Source: a bacterium (GTDB taxonomy: Bacteria; Myxococcota_A; Bradymonadia; UBA7976; UBA1532). From it: DNA of 64,000 nt. The stretch covers positions 1 to 64,000 of the forward strand of contig JAUHYW010000028.1 in the NCBI GenBank assembly GCA_030426085.1. Direction: 5' to 3'. Below are positions 52,581 through 61,864 of the stretch, one piece after another (position 1 is the first letter of the stretch; the number at the start of each line of letters is the position of its first letter). The translations under genes were made by a program, and so were the position numbers. Below the pieces are notes generated by a model that worked only from the letters and a program-made list of their open reading frames with translations, ran no database searches and was not told where the DNA came from.

Positions 52581-55363
52581 TGCGCGGCGTCGAGGACCTG
52601 CACGGCCCCGACGTCGGCGAGCGCCTCGGCCAGCGAGGGCGGCCCGACGACGCCGATGACCTCGTGCCCGGCGCACGGCTCGAGCACCTCGCCGATGGAC
52701 GCCGGGTCGACCGCGGCGAGCGCCTGGGGGTAGGCCCGCAGCGCGTCGAGGTCGAGGCCGTCGCGCAGCATGCGGGCCAGCATCGAGGTCAGCTCGCCCG
52801 GGGTGCGCCCCTGCAAGCGCGTCCGGCGGGCGACGGACCACTGCGCTTTGCGCAGCGCGGCCGCCTTCAGCTCTCCCCGGCCGAGCGCGCCGAGGCGGTC
52901 GAGGATGGCCGAGAGCGCCCGGATCGCCTGATCGGTCTGCACCGTGGCCCGGATGTAGAGCCCGGCGTTGCCGTTGGCCGCGGTGTCGGTGTAGGCCGAC
53001 GGCGAGTAGCTGCTGCCGGTGTTCTCCCGCAGGCTGTACCACAGGTCGTCCCGCAGGGCGCTGCTCAGTACGGCGCGGGTCGCGCTGCGCTCGGGGGCCC
53101 CGTCGACCAGACAGGACAGCGTCAGCGCGACCTGGGTCGCCTCGGGCCGGGCCCTGAAGATCACCGTCCGCTGCTCGGGCGGCTTCGGGGCCGGCGGCAG
53201 CCCGACGACCCGCTGGCCCGGCGCCTCGGCCCGCCAGCTCCCGAAGCGGGCCTCGACCGCCGCGCGGGCCTCGGCGAGATCGATGTCTCCGATGACCATG
53301 AGGGTGGCGTTGGCCGGGGCGAGGTGGGCCTCGAGGTGCCGCTGGAAGTCGGCCTGGGTCAGCGCCTCGATCGCCGGGCCGTCGAGGGTCACCCGCCCCA
53401 GCGGGTGCTCGCGGTAGAGCGCCCGGGTCGCGGCCTCTTGCACCGCGTAGGCCGGATCCCGCTCGCGGCGGCGGGCCTCGATCGCCTTTTCGAAGGCGAT
53501 GGCCCGCCCCCGCCGCAGCCCGGGATCCAGCGCCCGCCGGGTGCGCACGCCGATGTCCATGACCGCCAGCGCGTCGGGCAGGTTGGGCGACGGGGCCTCG
53601 ATGAACTCGATCGCGTAGCCCTCGGCCGACCACCGCGACCGGCGCCCGGTGAACCGGGTCGCCTCGGGCGCGTCGTCCCGGCTGCGCATCCACCAGACGA
53701 GCCCCATCGGATCGGTGGACTGATAGCCCCCATGGGTCATCAGCGACACCCGGACGAGCGGCGCGCCGGGGTGGCGCACGATGATGACCGGCAGGCCGTT
53801 GGGCAGCTCGAAGCGCTCGATGTCGTCGCCGAGCGGGCTGACCGCCGCCCGGGCGATGTCGGCCGGCTGCATCCGGGCGTAGATCGCGTCGAGCCGGGTG
53901 TCGCCCTCGAAGACCGCGCCCGACCAGGTGGCGTCGGCGTCGAACGCGGGCCCCTGCCCGGCCTTCTTCTCCTCGGGCTCGACGATGAGCGCCGCCATGC
54001 GGTCCCGGGTGAGGTGCTCGTAGGCGAAGTCCCGCTGGTCCTCGACGTCGAGCTGCTCCAGATCCTCGAAGGCGGCCCGGTAGGCGTCGACCCGGCCCAG
54101 GTAGTGGGTGTGCAGGGCGACCCGCTCGACCCGCTGCTCGTAGGCCAGCTCGCTCAGCGTGCGCCCGACCAGGGCCGCCCGGGCCCGGTCGAACTCGGCC
54201 CGGCTGTCGCCCCACTGCCACATCAGCGCCGGCGCCGAGCGGGCCTTGTCGAGCATGTCGTCGAGGTCGATGTCGCCGGGAGCGATGCCGATGACACAGT
54301 AGAAGAGCGACGCGTCGATGCCCGGGTCGACGCCGCAGCCGACCCCGGTGGTCAGGCTCTGCACGTCGCCGGTGCGCGGGCGCAGGGTGTAGCCCAGGTA
54401 GCCGCCGAGGAAGAGCGCGGCGGTCTCCATCACGGTGCCCTTGCCCCGCCAGGCGCTGGGCACCAGCCAGCCGACGACGATGGTCGGCTCTTCGACCGGG
54501 CCGGTGATGCGGCGCAGCGCCTCGGTCGGCTCGGGCACCGCCGGCTGATCCCCCACGACGCGGGGCTTCGGCTGGGTCAGCTCGAGCTTCTTCCCCGGCG
54601 GCAGCGGCTGGCCGTCGGCGGTCATCAGCGCCGGCGGGAACGCCTGCTGGAGCAGCAGCCCCGCCTGCTGGCGGTCGAAGTCGCCGCTGATCACGATGGT
54701 GGTCTTCGCCGGGCGGTAGTGGGCCTCGGTGAAGGCCCGCACGTCGTCCATGCCGATCGACGACAGCGTCTCGTGGGTGCCGATGCCGGTCCGATGGCGG
54801 GGGTGATCGGCGGGGTACAGCAGCGACTCCAGCTCTTGGAAGATGCGGTTGCCGATGTTGGTCTCGGTGCGCACCCGCAGCTCGTTGCGCACGACCTCCC
54901 GCTCGATGTCGAGGATGCGATCCTCGATGTTGGCCACCGGGTCGAGCATGCGCAGCGCCTCGATGCGCAGCAGGCCGGCGAGCGCGTCTTTGGGGGCGGT
55001 GGTGATGTACACCGTGCGCTCGGCGGCGGTGTAGGCGTTGAACGCCCCGCCGATGCCCTTGATGACATCCATGACCTGGGTCTTGCCGTCGTGCCGGGCC
55101 CGGAAGCACATGTGCTCGACGAGGTGGGCGATGCCCTCCTTGCCCTGGGGGTCGCCCTGGCTGCCCACGTCGACCACCGAGACGACGGTGACCGTCGGCC
55201 GGGTGTGATCCTCCTGGAAGACGACCCGCAGGCCGCTGGGCAGCGCGAAGTCGGTCGAGTCGATGGTGAACGGCGCGAACTTCGCCTTGTAGCTCGGGCC
55301 GCCGCCGCAGCCGACGGTGAGGGCCGCGAGGGCGAGCAGCAGCGCGGGACGCAGGGGGCGCAT
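52577..55363 (-). CDS. M16-family zinc peptidase lipoprotein (two-lobed)
   Basis: 928 residues. The signal peptide ends in a TVGC lipobox. The first M16 lobe has the inverted zinc motif HLVEH (His80, Glu83, His84) and a downstream Glu in IEREVVRNELR; the second lobe (from about 480) has lost the zinc motif, as in pitrilysin-type full-length enzymes, but keeps AVMDIGVRTRRALDPGLRRG and the M16C beta strands. It is probably a periplasmic or outer-membrane-facing peptidase. The start at 55363 is preferred because GGAG is 6 bases upstream; an ATG at 55369 abuts GGAG. Divergent from the P450 gene. Confidence 0.92.
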   Translation of the reverse strand: MRPLRPALLLALAALTVGCGGGPSYKAKFAPFTIDSTDFALPSGLRVVFQEDHTRPTVTVVSVVDVGSQGDPQGKEGIAHLVEHMCFRARHDGKTQVMDVIKGIGGAFNAYTAAERTVYITTAPKDALAGLLRIEALRMLDPVANIEDRILDIEREVVRNELRVRTETNIGNRIFQELESLLYPADHPRHRTGIGTHETLSSIGMDDVRAFTEAHYRPAKTTIVISGDFDRQQAGLLLQQAFPPALMTADGQPLPPGKKLELTQPKPRVVGDQPAVPEPTEALRRITGPVEEPTIVVGWLVPSAWRGKGTVMETAALFLGGYLGYTLRPRTGDVQSLTTGVGCGVDPGIDASLFYCVIGIAPGDIDLDDMLDKARSAPALMWQWGDSRAEFDRARAALVGRTLSELAYEQRVERVALHTHYLGRVDAYRAAFEDLEQLDVEDQRDFAYEHLTRDRMAALIVEPEEKKAGQGPAFDADATWSGAVFEGDTRLDAIYARMQPADIARAAVSPLGDDIERFELPNGLPVIIVRHPGAPLVRVSLMTHGGYQSTDPMGLVWWMRSRDDAPEATRFTGRRSRWSAEGYAIEFIEAPSPNLPDALAVMDIGVRTRRALDPGLRRGRAIAFEKAIEARRRERDPAYAVQEAATRALYREHPLGRVTLDGPAIEALTQADFQRHLEAHLAPANATLMVIGDIDLAEARAAVEARFGSWRAEAPGQRVVGLPPAPKPPEQRTVIFRARPEATQVALTLSCLVDGAPERSATRAVLSSALRDDLWYSLRENTGSSYSPSAYTDTAANGNAGLYIRATVQTDQAIRALSAILDRLGALGRGELKAAALRKAQWSVARRTRLQGRTPGELTSMLARMLRDGLDLDALRAYPQALAAVDPASIGEVLEPCAGHEVIGVVGPPSLAEALADVGAVQVLDAAQ

Positions 55364-55482
55364 GGGCATCTCCGGTGGGTGGACGGGGGAACTTATCACG
55401 GCGGCATCATCGGAGCATCCCGCTTGCGGCGGCGCGGCCGATGGTGTGCATTCGTCGAAGCCATCCACCGCGGAGCGCGCCC

Positions 55483-56799
55483 ATGCCGATCGATCTGCCC
55501 GTCACCGGAGGCCGCCTGCGCACGACCTACGACCTCCTGCGGACCCCGTACGCGGCCTACGATCGCTGGCGCTCGACCCTGGGCGACACCTTCGTGGTCC
55601 GGGCGATGAACGGCGACGTCGTGGCGAGCTGCGACCCCGACTTCGTCGCCGACTTCCTGCGGCTCACCGACGACGAGCACACCCCGTTCGCCTCGACGGC
55701 GCTGGTCGGGCTGCTCGGCGGGGGCACGATGATCGTGACCCCCGGCGACGCTCACAAGCGCAAGCGGCGGCTGGTCGGGCCCCACTTTCGCGGCGAGCGC
55801 ATGCGGGCCTACGCCGGCATCGTCGATCGCATCGCCCGCGAGCGGGTGGCCCGGTGGTCGGGCGAGCTGCGGGTGATGGACGAGACGTTGCCCATCTCGC
55901 TGGATGTGATCATCCGGGCGGTGTTCGGCGCCGACGACGAGGCCGATGTCGAGCGCTACCGCGGCGAGATCACCGACCTCGTCGGGCGGATGTCGCCGCT
56001 CTTCGTGTTCAGCCGCCAGACCCAGCGGCGCGTCTTCGGGCTGGGCCCGTGGGCCCGCTACAGCGACGCCCGCGACCGGCTCATCGACCACCTGAAGGCC
56101 GATCTGGCGGCCCGCCGGGCGGCGCCCGACGAGGCGCGGCCCGACATCCTCACCTGCATGGCCGAAGCCCGGGACGAGGCCGGCGAGCCGATGCCGCTCG
56201 ACGAGGCGGCCGAGGAGCTGGTGGGGCTGCTCTTCGCCGGGCACGAGACGACCCAGATCGCGCTGGCGTGGGCGGTGTACTGGCTGCATCGGCACCCCGA
56301 GACGCTGGCTGCGCTGCGGGCCGAGCTGGACGAGGCGCCGGCCGATCCCGCGGCCCGGGTGAAGCTGCCCTACCTCGAGGCGGTGGTGCACGAGACGCTG
56401 CGGCTCTACCCCATCGTGCCCGACGTGCTGCGCACGCTGACGGTGCCCAAGACCCTCGGCGGCGTCGAGCTGCCGATCGGGACGAACGTGGCGGTCGCCG
56501 CCGCGATGACCCATATGCGGGACGATCTCTACCCCGATCCGGCGCGCTTCGATCCTCAGCGGTTCGTGGGGGTGAAGCCCAAGCCGCAGGCGTACCTGCC
56601 GTTCGGGGCCGGCGTCCGGCGGTGCATCGGGGCCGCGCTGGCCATCTTCGAGATGAAGGTCGTGCTCGCCGAGATCATCGCCGGCGTCGAGCTGGAGTTG
56701 CTGGGCGAGGAGACCCCCATCCGGCGCAACGTCGCCACCGCGCCCCGGCACGGGGTCCGAGTGCGGGTCGTGGGGCGGCGCGACGCCTCGGCCGGCTGA
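55483..56799 (+). CDS. Cytochrome P450
   Basis: 438 residues, soluble. I-helix motif FAGHETTQIA (acidic-alcohol pair and oxygen groove), K-helix HETLRLYP (Glu-x-x-Arg), and the heme loop PFGAGVRRCIGAALA with Cys381 as the thiolate ligand. It uses an external redox partner, and none is encoded nearby. The substrate is unknown; the sequence resembles fatty-acid or xenobiotic CYP102/CYP4-like bacterial P450s in its EXXR-to-PERF spacing, but this is not decisive. GGAG is 7 bases before the ATG. Confidence 0.95.
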   Translation: MPIDLPVTGGRLRTTYDLLRTPYAAYDRWRSTLGDTFVVRAMNGDVVASCDPDFVADFLRLTDDEHTPFASTALVGLLGGGTMIVTPGDAHKRKRRLVGPHFRGERMRAYAGIVDRIARERVARWSGELRVMDETLPISLDVIIRAVFGADDEADVERYRGEITDLVGRMSPLFVFSRQTQRRVFGLGPWARYSDARDRLIDHLKADLAARRAAPDEARPDILTCMAEARDEAGEPMPLDEAAEELVGLLFAGHETTQIALAWAVYWLHRHPETLAALRAELDEAPADPAARVKLPYLEAVVHETLRLYPIVPDVLRTLTVPKTLGGVELPIGTNVAVAAAMTHMRDDLYPDPARFDPQRFVGVKPKPQAYLPFGAGVRRCIGAALAIFEMKVVLAEIIAGVELELLGEETPIRRNVATAPRHGVRVRVVGRRDASAG

Positions 56800-56815
56800 G
56801 TCGGGGGCTCACCGG
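56792..56815. terminator. Hairpin spanning both stop codons of the P450/caspase pair
   Basis: CCGG-C-TGAG and CTCACCGG pair over 8 bp with one bulged C around a 7-base loop. The P450 TGA is in the left arm and the complement of the caspase gene's TGA is in the right arm. Confidence 0.55.
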
Positions 56816-58671
56816 GCGGTGACGATCTCCAGGGATCGGGTGGTCCAGCGCTCCGCGCCCGCTCCCCGCGCCCGGGCGCCCGCGGATGGCCACAGCGCGC
56901 CGAGCCCATCGAGCGGCCCGAGACCCCGGGCGCCCCCGGCGAGCGCCGCCGGGCCCTGCTGCAAGACGCGGAAGTCGGCCGGAGCGGTGGTGGCGATCAG
57001 CATGAGCCGATCGACCGTGCGCTCGACGCCCACCGGCAGCGCGGCCTCGACCCGCTGCTGCCAGCGGCCGAACGCCTGCACGAAGGCCCGCGATCCGGGC
57101 AACGGGTAGACCACCGAGACGGCGCCGTCGGGGGCCAGCGCGAGCACGGTCAGGTACAGGTCGACCGGGCCGGTGTTGGCGACGGTCAGCGTCAGCTCAC
57201 GGCCCGGGGCGACTTCCACCGCGCCCCGGTGGTCGGCGCCGTCGACGGTCGCCGTGAGGTCGACGGTGAGGGTGTCGTCGCCGCTCGACAGGCCGGCGAT
57301 GGCATGCCATCGGACCCATGCCATGATGCGTGAAGTCATGCCGGCCGCGATGGTATCGATGCCATCGGCTGACGTGTGCCAGGCGTCGATCGGCCGCCCG
57401 TCGGGGGCCTCGATCGACGCGCGGCCGGCTCGATGCCGCACGGTGAGCCGGCCCGCGCTGGGCTCGGTCACGACGCGGACCCCGGGCTGCGTCAGCCGCG
57501 CGCGCAAGGCGTCGTCGAGGGGATCGTCGGTGGCGAGGTGGATCGGGATCGCCTCGGCCGGCGCTGCCGGCTTCACCAGGAAGGCGCGGGACGCCGGGGC
57601 GACCGTCGCGCCCGGCGGCAGGGCGAGGCGGGCGGTTGTGGCGTCGACCGCGGTGACCGTGGCCCGGAAGGCGGCGTCCGCGGCGCGGCGGGCCCCGGGC
57701 GCCGCGATGGCGTACACCGCGCCGGGCCGCACCCCGTGGGCCTCGCCCGCGCCGAGGATCGCCCCGCCTTCGCCCGGCTCGACCGGGGTGTACGTCGGCG
57801 GCGGGCGAAGGCGGGCGCCGAAGGGGGTCCGATCGGCGCCCGGCCCTTCGAGCTGGGGATCCTGTCGCCGATCGCGGGCCTGCACCGCGGCCCGCATCGG
57901 CTCGAACACATCCCGCAAGCTGGCGCCGGGCGGCGCGGTCCGCAGGGCCTCGATCAGCATCCAGGTGAGCAACCCCCGCCGGGCGCCCCCGGGCCCCAGC
58001 GGCTTCTCGAACGCGAGCTGGTCCTCCCGGGCGGCGGCGATCAGCGTCCAGCCGTCGGGGCCGTCGTCCAGCGCGATGCCCGCCGCCTGCGGACGGGCGG
58101 TGATCAGCCGGGGGCGCGCGTCCCGGGGCGCGACCCGGGCCAGCGGGTCGCGGGCGCCGGTGCCCGCGTGGCAGCTGTCGTAGATGAAGGTCGTCGCCGC
58201 GCTGCGCAGGCTCAGCCCGCGCAGCACCGCGTGCAGCTCGTCGTCGAGCAGATCGAGGTTGGGGCGCCCGCTCCGGCCGCTGTCGTGGGGCACCAGCCCC
58301 TCGTCCCAGCCGTCGGGTTCGTCACCCGACGCGTCGAAGACCCGCGCCCCGTGGCCCGAGAAGTAGAAGACCGCCGGCTCGTCCCGGCCGACCCGCCACG
58401 CCATCTCGGCCAGCGCCCGCAAGATGGCCTCCCGGGTGGCCTGCCCGTCGACGAGCAGCGTGATCTGCGCCGGGGGGAAGCCGAAGCGGTCGATCAGCAG
58501 CGCCCGCATGGCGCGCGCGTCGTGCGGCGGGCCTTCGAGGTCGGGCAGCTCGGGATCGGCGTACTGCCCGACGCCCACGATGACCGCCCGGCCGCCGGGC
58601 GCGGCGCCGCTGATGCCGGAGGTCGCGGCGAGCGCCAGCCAGGCGAGCGCCACGACCCGGGCCCGGCTCAC
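56809..58671 (-). CDS. Secreted caspase-family (C14) protease with C-terminal DUF4384-like domain
   Basis: 620 residues, GTG start overlapping the upstream stop. A signal peptide precedes a caspase fold: RAVIVGVGQYADPELPDLEG, catalytic His107 in FYFSGHGARV and Cys167 in FIYDSCHAGTG, so the dyad is intact. The C-terminal half has a beta-rich module (about 300-400) and a DUF4384-like domain (LTVANTGPVDLYLTVLALAPDG, VVYPLPGSRAF). It is probably a periplasmic Arg/Lys-type metacaspase-like peptidase. It is co-translated with a 170-aa lipoprotein and follows hemF. Targets are unknown. Confidence 0.9.
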   Translation of the reverse strand: MSRARVVALAWLALAATSGISGAAPGGRAVIVGVGQYADPELPDLEGPPHDARAMRALLIDRFGFPPAQITLLVDGQATREAILRALAEMAWRVGRDEPAVFYFSGHGARVFDASGDEPDGWDEGLVPHDSGRSGRPNLDLLDDELHAVLRGLSLRSAATTFIYDSCHAGTGARDPLARVAPRDARPRLITARPQAAGIALDDGPDGWTLIAAAREDQLAFEKPLGPGGARRGLLTWMLIEALRTAPPGASLRDVFEPMRAAVQARDRRQDPQLEGPGADRTPFGARLRPPPTYTPVEPGEGGAILGAGEAHGVRPGAVYAIAAPGARRAADAAFRATVTAVDATTARLALPPGATVAPASRAFLVKPAAPAEAIPIHLATDDPLDDALRARLTQPGVRVVTEPSAGRLTVRHRAGRASIEAPDGRPIDAWHTSADGIDTIAAGMTSRIMAWVRWHAIAGLSSGDDTLTVDLTATVDGADHRGAVEVAPGRELTLTVANTGPVDLYLTVLALAPDGAVSVVYPLPGSRAFVQAFGRWQQRVEAALPVGVERTVDRLMLIATTAPADFRVLQQGPAALAGGARGLGPLDGLGALWPSAGARARGAGAERWTTRSLEIVTAR

Positions 58672-59180
58672 GGGCAGGGGCCGACCTCGACGTCCAGCGG
58701 GAGCTGCTGCCCGTCGGGCCCCTTCGGGCCGTCCCAGTACAGCATCAGCGCGCCGCTCGCGCCCTTGAAGTCGGCCGGCTGCGAGAGGGCGCCGAGCTTC
58801 TCGGCGTCGATCCGCTGGACCGTGCGGGCCCCGATCTCGAGCTTGGCCGGGTCGAGCTGGAAGACCTGCCCCCCGCCGGTGGCCGGCCCGATGCGGACCA
58901 GCGCCCGGTCGTAGCGCAGACCTCGCAGATCGGTGGACAGCTTCAGCTCGATCCACAGGCCGGCGACCGCGCCGCCCGCGTCGCAGGCCCGCACCGCGCA
59001 CGAGCCGCAGCCGTGCTCACCGGGCTTCGCGTCGTCGAACGCCGCCGGGGGCCGGTCTTCGGCGGGCACCGGCTCGGGCTGGGGCGCGGCGCCGCAGCCG
59101 AGCGCGGCCCAGGTGACGAGCAGGGCCGCGGCGAGGGCGGGCAGCGGCAGGGGTCGCGCGCGATCAGGCATGTCGCTCAT
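58668..59180 (-). CDS. Lipoprotein of unknown family, partner of the caspase gene
   Basis: 170 residues. Lipobox ALGC after a clear signal peptide; then a short Cys-rich stretch (HGCGSCAVRAC) and an Ig- or lipocalin-like beta domain (VAGLWIELKLSTDLRGLRYDRALVRIG to the end). I do not recognise the family. GGAG is 7 bases before the ATG. Its stop overlaps the caspase start (GTGA), and hemF ends 29 bases upstream, so the caspase should be made with this protein. It may anchor or inhibit the caspase; this is inference. Confidence 0.75.
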   Translation of the reverse strand: MSDMPDRARPLPLPALAAALLVTWAALGCGAAPQPEPVPAEDRPPAAFDDAKPGEHGCGSCAVRACDAGGAVAGLWIELKLSTDLRGLRYDRALVRIGPATGGGQVFQLDPAKLEIGARTVQRIDAEKLGALSQPADFKGASGALMLYWDGPKGPDGQQLPLDVEVGPCP

Positions 59181-59209
59181 GGCGGGTCTCCGAAGATGGG
59201 GCGGTGGGT

Positions 59210-60262
<1,053 letters not shown>

Positions 60263-60269
60263 GGCGCAC

Positions 60270-60275
60270 AATCTA
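60270..60275 (-). promoter_or_regulatory. -10 box TAGATT, putative leaderless promoter
   Basis: Minus-strand TAGATT (4 of 6 to TATAAT) ends 7 bases before the ATG at 60262. No Shine-Dalgarno is present. Confidence 0.45.
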
Positions 60276-60355
60276 GCGCAGGACGGCCGGCGACGCGACG
60301 GGCTCGAATCCGACACCCGTTGAGTTCCGGTCGCCCGATCGGGCATGACAGTGCC

Positions 60356-61855
60356 ATGACCTCCGACGACGAGCAGCGCGTGCAGCTCGCCCTGCGGTTG
60401 ATCCACAGCGCAGAGCAGAGCCTCGATCGGCCCGATCCCGAGGCGCCCCTGCCCCGGGCGCTGGTCCTCGGCGTGCAAGCGGTGGCGAAGTGTCGGGCGC
60501 TCGATCCGGCGGTGCCGGCCCACACCCGCATGCTGATCCGCGCCCTGGGGGCGCAGGCCGAGGCCGCGTTCGAGGCTCAGCGCGCCGATCTGGCCCGGTC
60601 AGCGCTCTTCGAGGCGGCGGCGCTGCTCGGCGCGCCGGTCGGTGAGCCGCCGGGCCCGGCCGCGCCCCATCCCCTCGCCCGCCACATCGGCGATCTGCTC
60701 GAGACCCTGGCCGACGAGCACCTCGCCCGCGATCGCCGCCCGCTGCCCGCCGGCCCCGGCCCGCTGGCGGTCCTCCGCGCGGCGGTGCACCTGCTGCGCC
60801 CCGAGCCCGACGGCCCCCCCGCCGCGCGGCAGGCCTACGCCTTCGCCGCGTGGCGGCTGGCCGATCTGGTCGACGAGCGCCACGGCCCGCAGGCGGCGGT
60901 CCCGGCCACGATCGCGGCGGTGGGCGCCCTGCGGGGTATGCCCGACGCCGGGCTGAACGCCCAGCCGCTGGCCGAGGCGCTGATCGAGCTGGCCATCCGC
61001 TGCGAGCACGATCCGCCCCGGGCGGTGGACGCCGCCGACGAGGCGGTGGCGCTCTACCGGGCGGCCTTCGGCGCCGAGCCCGAGGGCTACCGCTTCGATC
61101 TGGCGCGGGCGCTGTTCGTGGCGAGCGTCTATCACGGGGGCCTCGGCCGGCGGCCGGTGGCCCTCGGCACGATCGAGGAGGCGGTCGAGCTGCTGCGGGG
61201 GGCGCCGCCCGACGATCGCCACGCGGCCCGGCCGCTGCTGGCCCACTGCCTGCACAACCTGGGGCTGTGGACCCAGCCCATCCGCCCCCGGGCGGCCGAG
61301 CCGGCGCTGCGGGAGGCGGTGGCGCTCTACCGGGCCCTCGACGCCGAGCAGCCGGGCAGCCACGCCGACGACATCGCCACCAGCCTCGCCAGCCTGGCCA
61401 GCTTGCTCGCGGTGCACCGCCACCCCGAAGAGGCCGCCCGGCTCAACGACGAGGCGCTCGATCGTCTGCGGACGCTGGCCGAGGCCGGGGTCGATCACAT
61501 GGACGGGGCGCTGGCCGACGCGCTGGTCATATCGGGCAGCCTGGCCCACGCCCGGGGCGAGCCGGAGATCGCGGCCGCGCTGTGGGACGAGGGCATCGAG
61601 CGCTTGTGGCCGGCCTACGAGGCGGCGCCGGAAGAGAGGGGCTACACCACGGCCCTCCTGCTCGCCTGCCGCCTGCGCCTCGCCCGCCGCGAGCCGCGGC
61701 TCGGGCGCGATCTGAGCCCGCTGATCGAGCAGTTCAACCGCCTGCAATGGCCCGACGGCCCGGGGCTGGTGCGCCGGGGACGGTGGACGCTGGACGGCCC
61801 GAGCGACGCCCCGGCGGCCGAGAGCCCGCTTGCGACGCACACTGAACACGCGTAG
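60356..61855 (+). CDS. TPR-repeat protein, cytosolic
   Basis: 499 residues with no signal peptide. It is built from Ala/Leu-rich helical pairs of TPR type (for example ALRGMPDAGLNAQPLAEALIELA, SLASLASLLAVHRHPEEAARLNDEALDRLRTL). No catalytic motif is seen. The end lacks homology beyond the repeats. Its TAG stop codon (61853-61855) forms part of the -10 hexamer of the downstream lhr promoter, so the two are adjacent but probably separately transcribed. The function is unknown. Confidence 0.75.
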   Translation: MTSDDEQRVQLALRLIHSAEQSLDRPDPEAPLPRALVLGVQAVAKCRALDPAVPAHTRMLIRALGAQAEAAFEAQRADLARSALFEAAALLGAPVGEPPGPAAPHPLARHIGDLLETLADEHLARDRRPLPAGPGPLAVLRAAVHLLRPEPDGPPAARQAYAFAAWRLADLVDERHGPQAAVPATIAAVGALRGMPDAGLNAQPLAEALIELAIRCEHDPPRAVDAADEAVALYRAAFGAEPEGYRFDLARALFVASVYHGGLGRRPVALGTIEEAVELLRGAPPDDRHAARPLLAHCLHNLGLWTQPIRPRAAEPALREAVALYRALDAEQPGSHADDIATSLASLASLLAVHRHPEEAARLNDEALDRLRTLAEAGVDHMDGALADALVISGSLAHARGEPEIAAALWDEGIERLWPAYEAAPEERGYTTALLLACRLRLARREPRLGRDLSPLIEQFNRLQWPDGPGLVRRGRWTLDGPSDAPAAESPLATHTEHA

Positions 61856-61858
61856 CGT
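61830..61858 (+). promoter_or_regulatory. Putative leaderless promoter TTGCGA-17-TAGCGT upstream of lhr
   Basis: TTGCGA (61830-61835, 4 of 6 to TTGACA), a 17-base spacer and TAGCGT (61853-61858), with six bases before the ATG at 61865. It is inside the end of the TPR gene. No Shine-Dalgarno is present. Confidence 0.55.
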
Positions 61859-61864
61859 ATCCCC

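Noticed and set aside
60290-60325. A tRNA-like T-loop (GGCTCGAATCC)
   Set aside because: No matching acceptor, D-arm or anticodon arm can be folded around it.
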